This document shows positions 49,301-61,776 of a DNA stretch of 64,000 nt, piece by piece. The DNA comes from Diogma glabrata (Eukaryota; Arthropoda; Insecta; Diptera; Cylindrotomidae): NCBI GenBank assembly GCA_963693315.1, contig OY856187.1, positions 41,901,242 to 41,965,241 on the forward strand. Direction: 5' to 3'. Positions within the stretch are counted from its first letter, which is position 1. Each line of letters opens with the position of its first letter. A program made the translations under genes and the position numbers. The notes under the pieces were generated by a model. It worked only from the letters and a program-made list of their open reading frames with translations. It had not been told where the DNA came from and did not search any database.

Positions 49301-49553
49301 ATGTGTTTTAGATGTTCATGATTGCTGTTACACAGAAAAATACTGATGAAATCCGATGAAGGTCTCTGCCAAATTTGAGATTCTCATTTGCGTCGTCGCA
49401 TGTTATCGCTATAATATTGACTAAAGTATAACAACTTTTTAAGTTTTATAGTTAATAACTTCTGGGTTTGCAAGTTCTCCACATTTTACAAAACTCTGGG
49501 TTTTTGATAAAGGGTAAACTCAGTCTGAAAAACCCTTGCTAGGACGATTTTAA

Positions 49554-49769
49554 GTGTTTCATAACATCTGCCAATTAGTATCGTCAAAAGAAAAATTATT
49601 TAAAAATCTATTGCCCAATATTCAAACCAATCATAAAAATCACAATAGGCTGAGTAAACGAGCTATTATTGCGACCAAAAACAAAGACGTCAACGAAATT
49701 AACAATATTGTTCGGTTTAATATTCAAAGAAAGCCGCTCACATACAAATCCTTAGAGTTCGTGTTTTAA
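49554..49769 (+). pseudogene. Helitron helicase (PIF1-type) fragment
   Basis: About 70 codons read SSKEKLFKNLLPNIQTNHKN, RLSKRAIIATKNKDVNEINN and PLTYKSLEFVF. This matches the C-terminal part of the PIF1-like helicase of Helitrons, where the family has VFPN-I, the W-L-x-E-R-A-I-L-A-P-K-N-x-D-V block and the Y-x-S-x-D segment. The W of W-L-x-E-R is an R here. The Walker motifs upstream and the Rep domain are missing, and no CTAG hairpin terminus was found nearby. Confidence 0.75.
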
Positions 49770-52700
49770 AGGATTTTAAAAATTTGTTCTATCTATCCAT
49801 CCCAAAATATTTGTATTCAACCCACAATAAATAAATTTTTATCTCTTTACATATTTGTCCCATTAAATAAAACTAATAAATTTGCAAACATAAATTTAAC
49901 GTGAAAATTTTCACCAAAAAAATGAAACATTTTAAATCATTAAATTGCCAACAGTAATCCTTTATTATATCAATCACGCTAAAACGTTTTCTATGTTCGA
50001 TAATAAATAAAAATTTAGTCCTTAAAACAAGCAATCAATCTCCCAATAAAACACAATCAATCAATATTTTAACAGTTTTGGTTCTTTTATGTTTTTTTTT
50101 AAATTTATTTTCTTAATTTGTATAGTTTTTCGTATTGAAAAAACATTATTTAAAATTAATTTATATTGATATATAGCTATGAATATTTGTTTGTATCCTT
50201 TGTAAAAAAAATCATTAAATATAAAAATATATAAGTAAGTATTTAAAGCTAACAAGTCTCTCACATATTTCTTTCATTGCAGTTATCTGTTTGAAATTAT
50301 TAATGGTATAACAGTTAACAAAAACTTCCAATTTTGAAATCTTTTATTATCACAAACAACCTAATTTTATTTAACTCACACGTTAGTTGAAGAAAAAAAC
50401 CTAATGCAATGTAACCTCATTAAATTTAAAAGAAAATTTCCTATATAATTCAATTTATTCATTATTTTTCTTATTCTTGTTGCCTTCTAATTCAATCATT
50501 CTGACAAGAGTTCAGACACATTATTTTTGTGCTTAATAATAAAGAAACATAATATAAAAATAACAACATAACATCGTTACTTTAATATCATATTAGGAAA
50601 AGTAAATCAATTTACACTCTATGTAATGTAATCTAATGTAAAAAGTTTTTTTATTTATTTGATATATTATTTTAAATTGAAATAAATTGGTATATATTAA
50701 GTAATTTTAATTAAAATTGAATAAAGAAATTGAAACTATTATGTTTGTGGTCGAGTTATTATGATATGATTTTTTTATAGAGATAAGAAATATATAAATT
50801 GTTATGCTTTCCATAACATTTTCAGCAATTTTTTAAAAAATAACCACAATTTTCTATTATCACTTAATATAATAACTATTTATTCAAAGTAATATATTTT
50901 TATTACAATTTTACCATTATCTAGTTTATATCCTTAAGCGCAACCGGAATTAAAATAAAAATTTATTTATTCTGTTACTTGAACAAAATCACCGGAACTA
51001 TTAAACCATTCAGGTGTTGCTATTCAATATAAAAATGATAATAAACTTTTTTCATTATTTTTCATGTCAAAATGTCATAATTTATTCTTTTTATTAAATA
51101 TGCTTGCTCACCTGAATAGAATATTTTATATTGTTTCAACACACAAAAAAATATGATTAAATTAGTTTGTGTGACAGGTAATTGTCTATATTGTCTATTT
51201 ATTAAGGATATCAGGTGATAATGCATTTGTGAAACGCGTTATGATATATATTTAGACATGTGTGTTGATATTTTTTAAGCATTATTCACATTAGTAGAGC
51301 ATAACATAAGTAATTATTCTTCTTTACGATATCATTATTAAAAAACCAAAATAATTACAACCACGATAATTAAATTCTATTTTCACCTAATCACATTTAA
51401 TTCCCTTCAGGTTAAAATATTACAAAAACTTTTGTTTACTTCATCAAAAATAAAATAAACAAATCTTAGAACAAGATTTTACTTTTTGTCTTCTTATAAT
51501 AATTGTTACGTTATTAAATTTTCATAGTTGCTCATTTTTATAAATTTTCTGTTATCATTTGTATCATTATTATCTCTGGAGCTACAATAACGTTGAACAA
51601 AAAAAAGTAAAGTAAAAAGTAAATAAATAATTGAACATTTTTCAAGAAAATTTAATGAAAAATATGAAAAAAGTTTTTCTTGAAGACACAAAAAAAAAAG
51701 AAAAATGATAAACGACAACAAGAGTGAAAATATTTTTTTTTTGTGGTTGAAAAGCTGAAAATGATAGAAAATCATTTATTTTTGGATTTTCTATATTTGA
51801 AATAGAACCAACATTTTTCATTATTTTTATTAGAAAACAAAATCGAACACTTTTTCGATATTGCTCAATATTTCTTTATTGATAAATCGTGCATATTTGT
51901 TTATTTGTTAAAGATTCTTAAAGTTTTGTTTTCAGTCCGTTTTAGTTGTTAGTTTTTTAAATTAAAATATGGTGTTACCTAAATACAATTGATGATTGGT
52001 TTATTAAGAAATTTAAAATTTAACAAAACATAAATCTGAATTTTGAAACACAGTTTGGATTGATTTTATCAAACGATTTTATTCAAAAATACGTAAATTC
52101 AATTTTCCCAAAACCAAATTTGAATTATTAAAATTTAATACTTAAATGTTATTAAAACTGACAAATAAATCCACTTGACATTAAAAAGTACACTATTCAC
52201 AATTATAAAATAACTTTACTTCTATTTACACAGTTTTATGTCCACGATACAGTGTTTCGGTTGCAATTAACACAATCGTTTCCACTTAAACTATTTACAC
52301 TATCGTCGACTAATTTAAATTAACTCTCATATTGCAAAAGGAATTTCTTAAATACAATTTTGCTTTTTTTTATCGATAATTCGAGGTAAATTCAAAATGA
52401 TCTTAAAAAGAAAACTCCAGAAATCTTAAAAAATTGACGTCATTATTTTGCATGTTCTTCCTTTGATTATATTATTTATTGCTTTTGCTTTGAAAAGTTT
52501 TTCTTGGAAACAATGTGACGTTGATTCTAGTTTTAAAATATTGTATAGGGGAAATAGAGGTTGAATACAACTTTGTTTTGTATTTCATTGCGATTATGTA
52601 GAATCGCAACAATATTATGATTTTGAATCGGTCAATAAAAGCATCAAAAAAATGTCGCGAACGGAAATGTTTAGTATCGAATGAAAATATTGTAACACCA

Positions 52701-53408
52701 CTATTTAAATTTGTTTGAACTTCGAAACTTAATATCAAAACACGTCATCAAAAATTTTGGTGGCTTCATTAGAGTACACGTTTTAAGGTTATATCTTCGA
52801 GCACTGTTTTCTAACTCTCCTCTTTTGGCGAAAGATTTACTAGATATAGAAAAAACGACAGAAAAGAAGAGGAAGAAGAATTGTAATTTTTTTTAATATT
52901 TTGTTAAAATTGGATTTATATTATTAAAAATAGAAACATACCGTATCTATTTATCCAAGGGTTATTAATTTTAAACGATATGATTGAACAATGCGCGAAC
53001 TCTAACACTAGAAAGATCTCTATTGAAAAATACTTTGTCATCTTATTTTGACTTCTAGAACAAACACAAATTTACTATATCTGGTTACTAGTACCATAAA
53101 ACTAACAATGTGAGAGACAATAGATTAAAAATAATGTTGATTGAAGTCGGTCACCAATTGCATTCCAAAAAAATATCACTTCTCCCAAAAATTTAGAGCG
53201 TTATCCATATAGACGCTCGTAGAATGCAACATACAATGTTAATCACGTAAAAGGTGAATAAAATCAAAAGATGAACCAGCATGACAAGAACACGTATAAT
53301 AATCATTTCAATTACAAATCATTTTTTTTTGCCAACGTACTGACGCCCGTAACAATTCCATATATCACGTATCAACATCAAAGTGTAATTTAATATATTA
53401 TGGAACGA
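49770..53408. other. Long AT-rich stretch without recognised genes
   Basis: There are only low-complexity frames (for example at 51506-51775, rich in F, L, I and K). No repeats of note. If the exon at 53415 is real, this would be its first intron. Confidence 0.4.
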
Positions 53409-53414
53409 ACTCAC

Positions 53415-53436
53415 CCAATCCGCGACTTTTGACCAT
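53415..53436 (-). CDS. Candidate first coding exon with strong splice donor
   Basis: On the minus strand AACAACATGG, a good start context, opens M-V-K-S-R-G-L and runs straight into GG|GTGAGT, a near-ideal 5' splice site, leaving a phase-1 boundary. The ~100 bp before it is less AT-rich than its surroundings (AAACAAACGGAGCG, GCAGAGGCCGTGAAC) and could be a 5' untranslated leader. Downstream exons would lie at lower coordinates; none was recognised in this window. The call rests only on the start context, the donor and local composition. Confidence 0.35.
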
Positions 53437-53539
53437 GTTGTTCACGGCCTCTGCTTTGAAACAATCCAATAATCTTATTTTCGCTCCGTTTGTTTTCGAA
53501 AACTTTGAAACTGTAAACTTATTTTCACTGTTTTATAAA

Positions 53540-56500
53540 CATCATATAGAAGATATATTTTATTCTTAATAAATTTGACACAACATTTATCAATATTTAT
53601 GCCCTTTTATTTTCATTTACGACATTTTTCATTCACTAATGCCAGGGTGACTCACTTAAATAAGACACTTGTACACTGTTCCAAATAGTATAAGTAAAAA
53701 CACAAAAATAATCAAAACGAATTTTATTTCAAACATGAAAAAAATCACAAAATTAATAAATAAAAATTTTTGTTTTATTTTCTTTATTATAAAAAAACCG
53801 ACTTCAACATTTAGAGTTTAATTTTTAATTAACTATCAGATCCCGACTTTTTTATTTTTATTCTATTTATAAATCCGGATTTCACAATATTTTTTAAAAA
53901 TGCAGCTATAATTAGCATTTTCTTAAACTAAACGAAAGAGAAAAAACTTGATTGCATAGCATCCTCTCGTCTTGTAGCTATCGATATTACTAATAAAATT
54001 ACATCAAAACCGGTTGATAGATTGGTTCTATCAAATGCCTATTGTTTCCAGCTAATTGAAAGATATCGTAAAAAGTAGGAATCAAACTCTAATAGATCAT
54101 ACCACCATTTAACCTGTTTAAAATATCATTTGTTCACATACAACGAAATATCTCAATAACAAAAAAGAAGAACTGGAAATGATTATACACATCTAAAGCT
54201 TTTCTTTTCTGTTTCAATACAATAAAATGAAAAGGAGTTCAATCACTTTTAACTCTTCTGTTTCGCTTAAGTAAAACAAACAATAATAAAACATTTATGT
54301 ACAATAAAATGAAAATTTATATAAAAAAACCAATCTTATGAAGACTTAACCGAAGGTGAGGCAAAAAGTTATTTGTACTGCATGATCTTGATCATGTTAA
54401 TAAAAATGTTATTAAGTAAATATTATTTTAATGCAAAACATGCAACGTTGTTGAATCAAGGATGGAAAATGAAAAGGTGTTTCGCGCCGGGGTTAGATTT
54501 TACTGTTAGACGTAATTACAAAAAATCTCACTCCTTTGCTAACACCTTTACTCATAGCTCAAATTGTTCTGTATTAGATTGTAGATTTTTTCAAACATTA
54601 CAAGTTGGTCATCACGCAGTTGGTGGGAATAGCAATTTTAGCAACAGTTCAAGGGGCTCCTCTAGTCACGCTAATTGTAAATGCAAAGTATAATTTAAAA
54701 GATGTAAAAAAATTGCATGCATTTTTAATTTGATACTTAAATTTTCTAATATTTGCAACCGATTTGAGCTACCATAGCAATAAATCACGCAAGTTGTCAT
54801 TTTGACATGAATCCATAATTATTAATTCTCCAATAATTCACAAAACCTAAATTGTTTAAAAATTTAGAACTAAAAATATTTCCTGAAAAATATCAAACTT
54901 TGTTAACGTTTCTTGTTGTTTCTTATATTTAGTCACTTTAATGTAACCTCATAGCTTCACACATTATAAATATTTCAATTACAAACATTTTCAGAACTAA
55001 ATTATAAATGAGCTTGAACATGCCTGACATACATATCGATAAACAAGAAACAAGCAAAATTATTTTTTAATAATTTTTCGAAGTACAACCAAAACTATAA
55101 TTATTCTACTTTATTTTTATTTGTAAATATTAGAACATGTAAAACAACTAACTACCCAATAAGTTCACTCCATCGTCAACCCCAACCACCAAAAACAAAC
55201 AGGAAAACCAAAAGAATAAAAAGAAAACCAACTAATTCAATGAAATAAAAGAAAATGATTTTATGGAAATAAACGAAACAACAACCAACCAACCAACCAA
55301 CTTGTTCAATTTAAAAATAAAATTAAACAAAAAAATTTAATCTTTTTATTATTTACCTAAAATGTAATAATATTCAAAATGAATTTTTGCACATGTTGTA
55401 TGTAGTACTATTCTGAAACTGGTACCACCAAATGGTTATTTTTACCCAAATTCTTCCCTTCGATTAAGTTTTAATATTCTTCAAATATTTACACAAAAAC
55501 AAATTCTTTTATTCTTGAGGAAATGAATTTTGTTTGCAAGATTAACATGGAAAAATATGTGCTGACTGCTGTGCTTAAGATTGAATTGGTGTAGAAGGTT
55601 GGGATGTTATGAATTAAATGCGAGAAAAATTTAATCGAGTTTCAATTGCGTGTAGGGGTTGGTTCTATGTCGCAATACTACTTATCATGCGATAAAATAA
55701 TCGATTATATATCAAATTTCCCATGAAAATGTAATAAATTTCTATATAAAGTTTGGATGTTCTGTTGGGTTTGCTTTTTTCATATGATTGGTATGGCATT
55801 TCCATAATTTTGTCATGATAATTATGATTTATGGAAAATTATTGAGTTTATGTGTCATTTGATATTAGCTGTAATATTATTCATATACATCATTATCTTT
55901 ACTTTAATTTAACTTGACTTTTGACAGCTGTATTGGGTGGAATTTTGTGATCCATTTTTCAGTAACTTCCCATTATGTAATTGATCCCAAATTTAAAAGA
56001 CAAGTTTGTTGGAGCAGTCAGAACGTATTTCTAAAAGTTTTAAAGCAAAAAACTTCAAAAACCTGAAAATAAAAAATTCATATTTTCCTCCATGCTATAA
56101 CAATTGCATGCTTTAACAATTGCACTGAAATCATCATAATCTGGTTGACCCATTATGAGCGTAGGAATTTAGGTAATACTGTGTATATCATTATAATCAT
56201 GGATATCATATACGTTTGTGTCATTTTTATATGGAAAAACGACCTTATATTAAAAAAAATGAATATAAAAAAATCAAAATTTGACATTTTGTTATAGTTT
56301 TTATTAAGCTTTAATATTATTCATGATTCGTTTCCATAATAATAGTTATTTATATCAGTTAATAGAATGCGCTGCAACGAGTCGAAAGAAAATTTTCATT
56401 AAATACTGACCCATTTCATATTTTATATGTGATAGGATTTATTGTTTAGTTATGCATTATTTAGCAAAAATTATAAAAAAAACAAAAAAAAAAAAACATC

Positions 56501-57815
56501 CAAGGATGTTAGAACGCATGTTGTTGTGGGACTGTGGTCTTAAAAGATTTTTATGTGTTGTTGTGACACATATTGTAATCCTACTACACAACACTTTTTA
56601 CTAAAAAAACGAAAGTTGCATATCTTATTTCTCGAGCAAAAGTTTACAATGCGAGCGGTGCACGAGCAAGCATTGCAAATTTGCGAGAGAAGAAAATTAA
56701 TTACGCATGAGCTCAATACAACGTTTTATACTTCCGAAAGAGTAACATGTATTTATTTAAATTAAATTATTTTAATTCAGGGGTTAAAAAATAATACGAA
56801 CAGAAAAACATTTTTTTATACCGTTAATTCCAAACAATTAAACACAAAACCAATTTGATTGCTTATTATTTTGAAAATGAAATGACATACAATCAAATTT
56901 CATACTAATGAGCAATCACATGAAAAAACTACTTTATTCACCTGGGAAATTTAATACAAATGCAATCATACTAGTTTTTTTTATTAATCGAAAGAGGAGC
57001 ATGCGCATTGGTTTCAATGTATTGTTTTTTTATAGATGTAATTTTAAATGATAGCGAAAATGTTTTGTTGATTTTTATAAAATGTAATCAAAATATTTAT
57101 AATTTACAATCAAATAAATTATTGTAGATTTCAATACAATCAAATTTATTGTTTGATTGTTTTGCTCTGATTCGCGCAACATAATAAAATTGACAGCTGT
57201 TTAAGTGCATACAAATCAAAATTAGTTTAATTACCAATTCCACAAACTTTGATTGATTTTTTAATAATTTCGTTAACTTGTGCCAATCTAAAATCTATTG
57301 TGACACAGCTTAATACTAAGGCATTTTGGCTTTCTTGATTTTGATCCTCGAGTGCCTTGGTTATATGTAGCTCATACAGGATGTGTTATAATTCTCTTGA
57401 AACCTGTGGTTGGAATACACATCTAACAGCTGGAGAAACCTTGTTGATTTCTTTGGAATCAAGATTACATAAATATTATTTTTCTCAAGGTTTTTCCTAT
57501 TTACTAAAGACACATGTGGCTCATAGTGATCAATCAGTAAACTATTTGGCTGCCTTTAGAATGTTTTTCAGACCATTTAATCCCTATATTTTCTATATAG
57601 TTCAAAAGAATAATTTCATGCCACATACCGGTTTTATTTACAGTTAGCCGGCAACCCCGAAGTACAGTAGGTGTCTTTATAAATTTAGAAAAAAGTAAAT
57701 GTGGTTTGTAAATGTTTGAAGCTAATGTAATAGGGAACCATTTATGGAATGATGAAGTTTTACGAATAAAAATACTTCGTTTACCAGTTAGTCACCAGGT
57801 CCTCGCCCCTTTTTA
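53540..57815. other. Long stretch without firm features
   Basis: The 106-codon frame at 54373-54693 is the longest and its second half (R-x-C-F-A-P-G-L-D-F-T onward) is less AT-rich, but no domain is recognised and the reverse strand is equally ambiguous. A 96-codon frame at 57357-57647 likewise shows no domain. There are no RNA genes or repeats that I can support. Confidence 0.35.
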
Positions 57816-57819
57816 CTTC

Positions 57820-58528
57820 ACCACAATTTTAAATTAACTTTGTTTTTTCTTTTGTTTTGGACCATCCTCTATCTAAATAGCCAATAAAAATTTTGGTGTA
57901 CGTCTGTGTATAGGTGGGTGGACTTTCTGCATAGGATCTTGATGAAACTTTGGCAAATGATCCAGGTGCACTTGAAAATGGAAGATCTGAATTCATTTTA
58001 AATTTGGACAAAATGGCGGCAAGGTCTCCCGAACACCTCTAAGTTTAAATCTTCAATAACTTCCAATCCTGACTTATGATCTTATGGAAACTTGGTATAT
58101 AAAGTTTTAGTACTGTTTCCCATATTTCTGCATACCAACTTCCGGTTTGACACTTCCGGTTAAAAAGTTTTTTTTCTAGGTGTTTATCCTACTGTAGCCT
58201 ACAATTACCGATCGATTTTCATGAAACGTTGGTAAAAGCTTTCAAGTAACATGAAAAATATTTTATTAGCTTTTGGAGTACATTGGATAAAGGATTGGGG
58301 GGTCCACCATACAAAAGGTGTTTTTTTTTACAATTTTTTTATGTTTTTTGGGAGCATAAAACATTCGTTCGTCAATGAATTTTGACGGCACTTTGGAAAA
58401 AGATGCAAATATGTATGGCAAGAAACTGATTAGTTTTTGAGCGATAGTGAACAAAGTGGTGTGGGGTCCTCCAAACACCTGTTTTTTAAAGCTTAATAAC
58501 CTGATAATCGAATTGGATGAAACCATAT
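57820..58528. repeat. Low-copy repeat-like region next to the LINE relic
   Basis: Diverged phrases recur within it: GGATCTTGATGAAACTTTGG, TTTTCATGAAACGTTGGTA, AATTGGATGAAACCAT, and ATAACTT or ATAACCT before each. This suggests ancient internal duplication. It is not coding, and its long minus frame at 58266-58530 is part of it. Confidence 0.35.
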
Positions 58529-59640
58529 TACCATTCTTAAACCACGAATTTCCACCACAAATGTGATGTTGCCATATCAACTGGATCATACGATGTTCAC
58601 GGTTATTTCTTGTACCATACCCATAAGGACCTAGAATTTGTGCTCCTCTTGGTTGCGCTCATCCTAATTTATTTACTGTTAATCGCCTATAATTGTAACA
58701 ATTTCTGATTTGAAGTATGATATATTGCTTTGTCTAGATTTGAGTAAAATTCTTCGAGTTGATAATTGGTGAGTTTTCTGTGTGATCATATAGTTGGATA
58801 ATTGTACAAAAAGTTTTTCCAAGTAATTTTGAGACCTATTATGCGTTCGTTAAAACCTTTGACTTCTACGATATTTTTAACCCATTGTTTTCGAACTAAA
58901 AACCTACGCCGGGAAGTCATTTAGTTTGTCCAATAAATGCAAATAATGTGCCATCGTCTTTTATAATAATTTGTTCTCCAAATCTTCTTACTTCTGCTAA
59001 TTATACTATATCACACTTTATTTTTGACAAAGCATCTTCTAGTTGCAGCATTTTATTTTCAGACATGAGTGACTGGGTGTTTAGGGTGCATACAAAAATT
59101 TCATTTGAGTTTTTGTTTTCGCTACTATTTTTATAATTTTTCCTTATATTTGAATTAAATCATCGTCGTTTTGCTTTAGCTTAACATAACTTTTCGAAAT
59201 AGAATTCAGATTTGAATTAACATTCGAATTTGCATTTGTCTCCACATTGAAAAACTCATTCATATTTGGGGGGCTTTGGACAATATTTCACACGGAGACC
59301 AACCGGATTGGGAGATTTTACTATTCGTTTAGTGTTGTTCTCATTTTGCCTAGTTCAGTCTCCGGGTTCTTTATAGTTAAATGTGAATTTTGTTGTATTC
59401 TTGGTTGCTATTTAGATCTAGCATTTCTGGTACCTGCGCTGTGACTAACCTTATTTATTGTGGGGATGTCTATATCAGATATGGCTTTTTTATCTTCTTG
59501 ACTCTTTCCAGTAGCAGTAGTTCCCGTTTGAGAATGGGTTTTTTTTCTATAGATCTTAGGGCTTTCTTTTCTGTGCAATCTCTTTCAGCTCCTCCACAGT
59601 AGCTACCATATTAACTATTATTAGTTTACCTCTATTTATA
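58529..59640 (-). pseudogene. LINE relic: apurinic endonuclease domain
   Basis: On the minus strand, from about 59110 down: LNTQSLMSENKMLQLEDAL, SKIKCDIV, LAEVRRFGEQ, GTLFAFIGQT, then GVGF and VRKQWVKNIVEVKGFNERII. This follows the endonuclease of LINEs related to the bovine CFDP2/BovB-type proteins (families with L-N-x-R-T-L, I-x-x-x-E-x-R-R, G-V-G-F). The end of the domain is at 58690-58540: a degraded G-D-F-N, YGYGTRNN and IQLIWQHHI with F-K-N. Stops (after DIV, and QTK) and several frameshifts break it. The reverse transcriptase is absent. The lysine- and glutamate-rich stretch at 59640-59450 may be what precedes the endonuclease. Confidence 0.75.
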
Positions 59641-60000
59641 GTTGCTTTTTTCCCTCCTGCGTGTAGTTGGGCTAAAGCTATTAGAAGTTATTTTCTTACA
59701 GTGGCTAGCACCTTTGGAAGATCGTCATTAAAGAATATTTTTGACGATAAATATAAACGCTAAGAGAATTGTTTTAATCATTATCATGCTATTTTTCTTT
59801 ACGTACGTTGTAATAGAAAGTGATAGTGGTCTAGATTTTCCTGTTATTTTTCCAAGGCGATATATTGAATCGATTTATGTAGCCTTTAACTCAACGCCCA
59901 TCTGATTATTTATTATATCTAATAACGTAGCTATAATTTCACTTTTAATATTTTCCGTTTCATCTAGACCATAAATTACTATATTTCTTTTATATGTCTT

Positions 60001-60113
60001 ATTATGGTTTTTTTATATTATTCACTGTTTGTGTGCTTTTGTCACTTTTGATTAAAAATACAATATTTAAAAATATACTCTTTACTGTTTATTTTTAATT
60101 TTTTATTGTAGTA
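60001..60113 (-). mobile_element. Penelope-like terminal piece, inverted
   Basis: Reverse-strand copy of the element's 3' end (CACAAACAGTGAATAATAT, TTTTTAAATATTG, AACAGTAAAGAGTATA). It abuts, in opposite orientation, the endonuclease piece at 60114. Inverted terminal pieces at the 5' side are a known feature of Penelope-like insertions. Confidence 0.75.
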
Positions 60114-60264
60114 AATTTTGTATAGGCCAAACGGGGCGATCCTTCACGAAAAGATTTATTGAACACACCAGTGAAATTAATAAGAGCGATCCAAAATCCA
60201 GGTATGCCCAACATTTAAAAATAGAAAAACACAAATACCCCAATATAAACACAAATTTAACAAC
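60114..60264 (+). pseudogene. Penelope-like GIY-YIG endonuclease fragment
   Basis: About 50 codons without stops: K-F-C-I-G-Q-T-G-R-S-F-T-K-R-F, I-E-H-T-S-E-I, SRYAQHLKIEKHKYPNIN. This is the middle of the endonuclease encoded at 61330-61776, with Y of YIG replaced by C (F-C-I-G). It stops where the palindrome at 60265 begins. Confidence 0.85.
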
Positions 60265-60595
60265 GAATTCAAGATGGCGGATCTAAGATGGTGAACCGAG
60301 TATAAAAAACCCAACCTTTTTATATCAAATTTAGTGTATAGGGGGGATTTCAAGGCTGCTGAATACGATTTTAATGTCAGCTTTCTAAAACTCTACATTT
60401 TAAGATGGCGGATCTAAGATGGATGGCGGATCTATGATCTAATTTGGTCTGCCATCTTAAATTGTAGAGTTTTAGAAATCTGACATTAAAATCGTATTCA
60501 GCAACCTCGAAAACCTCCCTATACACTAAATTTAGTATAAAAAGGTTGGGTTTTTTATACTCGGTTCACCATCTTAGATCCGCCATCTTGAATTC
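60265..60595. mobile_element. Palindromic element, 147-bp arms
   Basis: Arms 60265-60411 and 60449-60595 are near-perfect inverted copies from GAATTCAAGATGGCGGATCT to CTCTACATTTTAAGATGGC, with a 37-bp spacer containing a duplicated GATGGCGGATCTA. It lies directly against the Penelope fragment. The repeated phrase AAGATGGCGGATCTAAGATGG is typical of a dispersed foldback element. Confidence 0.8.
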
Positions 60596-60990
60596 CAAAA
60601 CTCTACATACGGATTCGTGATCAGCGATCACGCGATCGTTATCACCCTTTCAGCTATATCATTTTGATCCGCTATCTAGAATCCACCATGTTGAATTTGA
60701 CCAGCTTATCATATCAAATGTTTAGAGCTTTCCTTTGCCAACAATTTCAGAAACAAAAACAATGATATTGGTTGCAAAAAATTTACGAATTTTTTCACGA
60801 ACATGTTTATCTGAAGTCTCGAATTTTCTTGAATTTCTAGCCGCAACTGTGAGCCGCCATTTTGAAATTTTCAAAATCACCCAACGGAACCAGATAGCGG
60901 ATTTTAAAACGATCATTTGAAGTCCGAATTCGGTAAAATTTGTAATACTGCATATTGGTCAGAGCATTGTTACGTTTGACAAAGAACGTC
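60596..60990. other. Spacer with related short words
   Basis: Words such as ATCCACCATGTTGAATTTGA and GAGCCGCCATTTTGAAATTT echo the palindrome but diverge. The 61-64 codon frames on both strands at 60722-60920 are not convincing. Confidence 0.35.
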
Positions 60991-60991
60991 C

Positions 60992-61163
60992 CATATAAGT
61001 AATAGTTTTAAGTAAAAATTGTAATAATAATTTAAAAACTGAGGATGACCTTAGTCGAAATCGATATTCAATAAAATATAAAAAATCAAATTCAAATTGT
61101 TACTATAAGGAAGTTTATATTATTATTAATAAAATAAAAATTTAAAAAAACAGTAAAAAGTAT
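60992..61163 (+). mobile_element. Penelope-like element, upstream terminal repeat copy
   Basis: Runs from ATATAAGTAATAGTTTTAAG through the hammerhead-like motif to ACAGTAAAAAGTAT, in the same orientation as the 3' copy at 61771-61980. It directly precedes the coding fragment. Such direct terminal copies (pLTRs) arise from the tandem arrangement usual for Penelope-like elements. Confidence 0.8.
61039..61068 (+). ncRNA. Hammerhead-like motif, upstream copy
   Basis: CTGAGGA, T, GAC, CTTA, GTC, GAAA, palindrome ATCGAT, then A. The stem-II loop differs from the 3' copy (CTTA instead of GTAA) while both 3-bp stem strands are kept. Confidence 0.5.
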
Positions 61164-61164
61164 G

Positions 61165-61776
61165 TACATAGCCAGTAAAAACGGATATGAAAATGAAATA
61201 ATTGACACATTAAATAGAAAATATAAAAACAAGAAAAATTTGCGAACCCTTACAACGTTGTAGAATGAAGAAAACTTAGCAGGTAAAAAATACGTAGGCG
61301 TAACATACAATAAAACAACATTCAAAATAATGCAAAAAACTTTAAAAAAATATGGATATATTGCGGCTTACAAAAACAAAAATAAAATAGAAAACTACCT
61401 AAAAACTAAAAAAACACAAACCTTAGACACAGGTGTTTATAAGCTTACCTGTGACGACTGCAGTAAATTTTATATAGGCCAGACGGGGCGGTCCTTCAAA
61501 AAAAGATTTATCGAGCACACCAATGAAATTAACAGAAGCGATCCAAAATCCAGATATGCCCAACATTTGAAAATAGAAAAACACAAATACACCAATATCA
61601 ACACAAATTTAACCATATTACATAAAAAAAGAAAAGGACAACATCTGGATGAATTGGAAGAAATAGAAATATATAAACATAAAAACAATAACAACATTTT
61701 AAATGATAAAATCAACACTAAAACTAACAAAATATATGACATAATAATAAAATACAGCAGTGGAAATAGTATATAA
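61165..61776 (+). pseudogene. Penelope-like element coding fragment: RT end plus GIY-YIG endonuclease
   Basis: One continuous frame from Y-I-A-S-K-N-G-Y-E-N-E-I (61165) through a TAG stop near 61261 to the end at 61776. The last 148 codons from the ATG at 61330 are open. The upstream part (NGYENEIIDTL, KYVGVTYN, LKKYGYIAAY) is the C-terminal region of the reverse transcriptase. The endonuclease follows with GVYKL at residues 35-39, C-D-D-C at 41-44, FYIGQTGRSFKKRF at 47-60, EH at 62-63 and YAQH, i.e. the GIY-YIG core with the zinc-binding cysteines typical of Penelope endonucleases. The fingers and palm of the RT are missing, so it is 5'-truncated and dead, although the endonuclease part is well kept. 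Confidence 0.9.

Noticed and set aside
51506..51775. 89-codon minus-strand hydrophobic frame, possible membrane protein
   Set aside because: Its composition is explained by T- and A-rich low complexity; no start context, splice sites or conservation signal seen.
54373..54693. 106-codon plus-strand frame with a serine- and asparagine-rich end
   Set aside because: It is longer than expected and less AT-rich, but no domain, splice signals or family match were seen on either strand, so not called a gene.
57357..57647. 96-codon plus-strand frame
   Set aside because: No recognisable motif; the opposite strand shows equally plausible broken frames.
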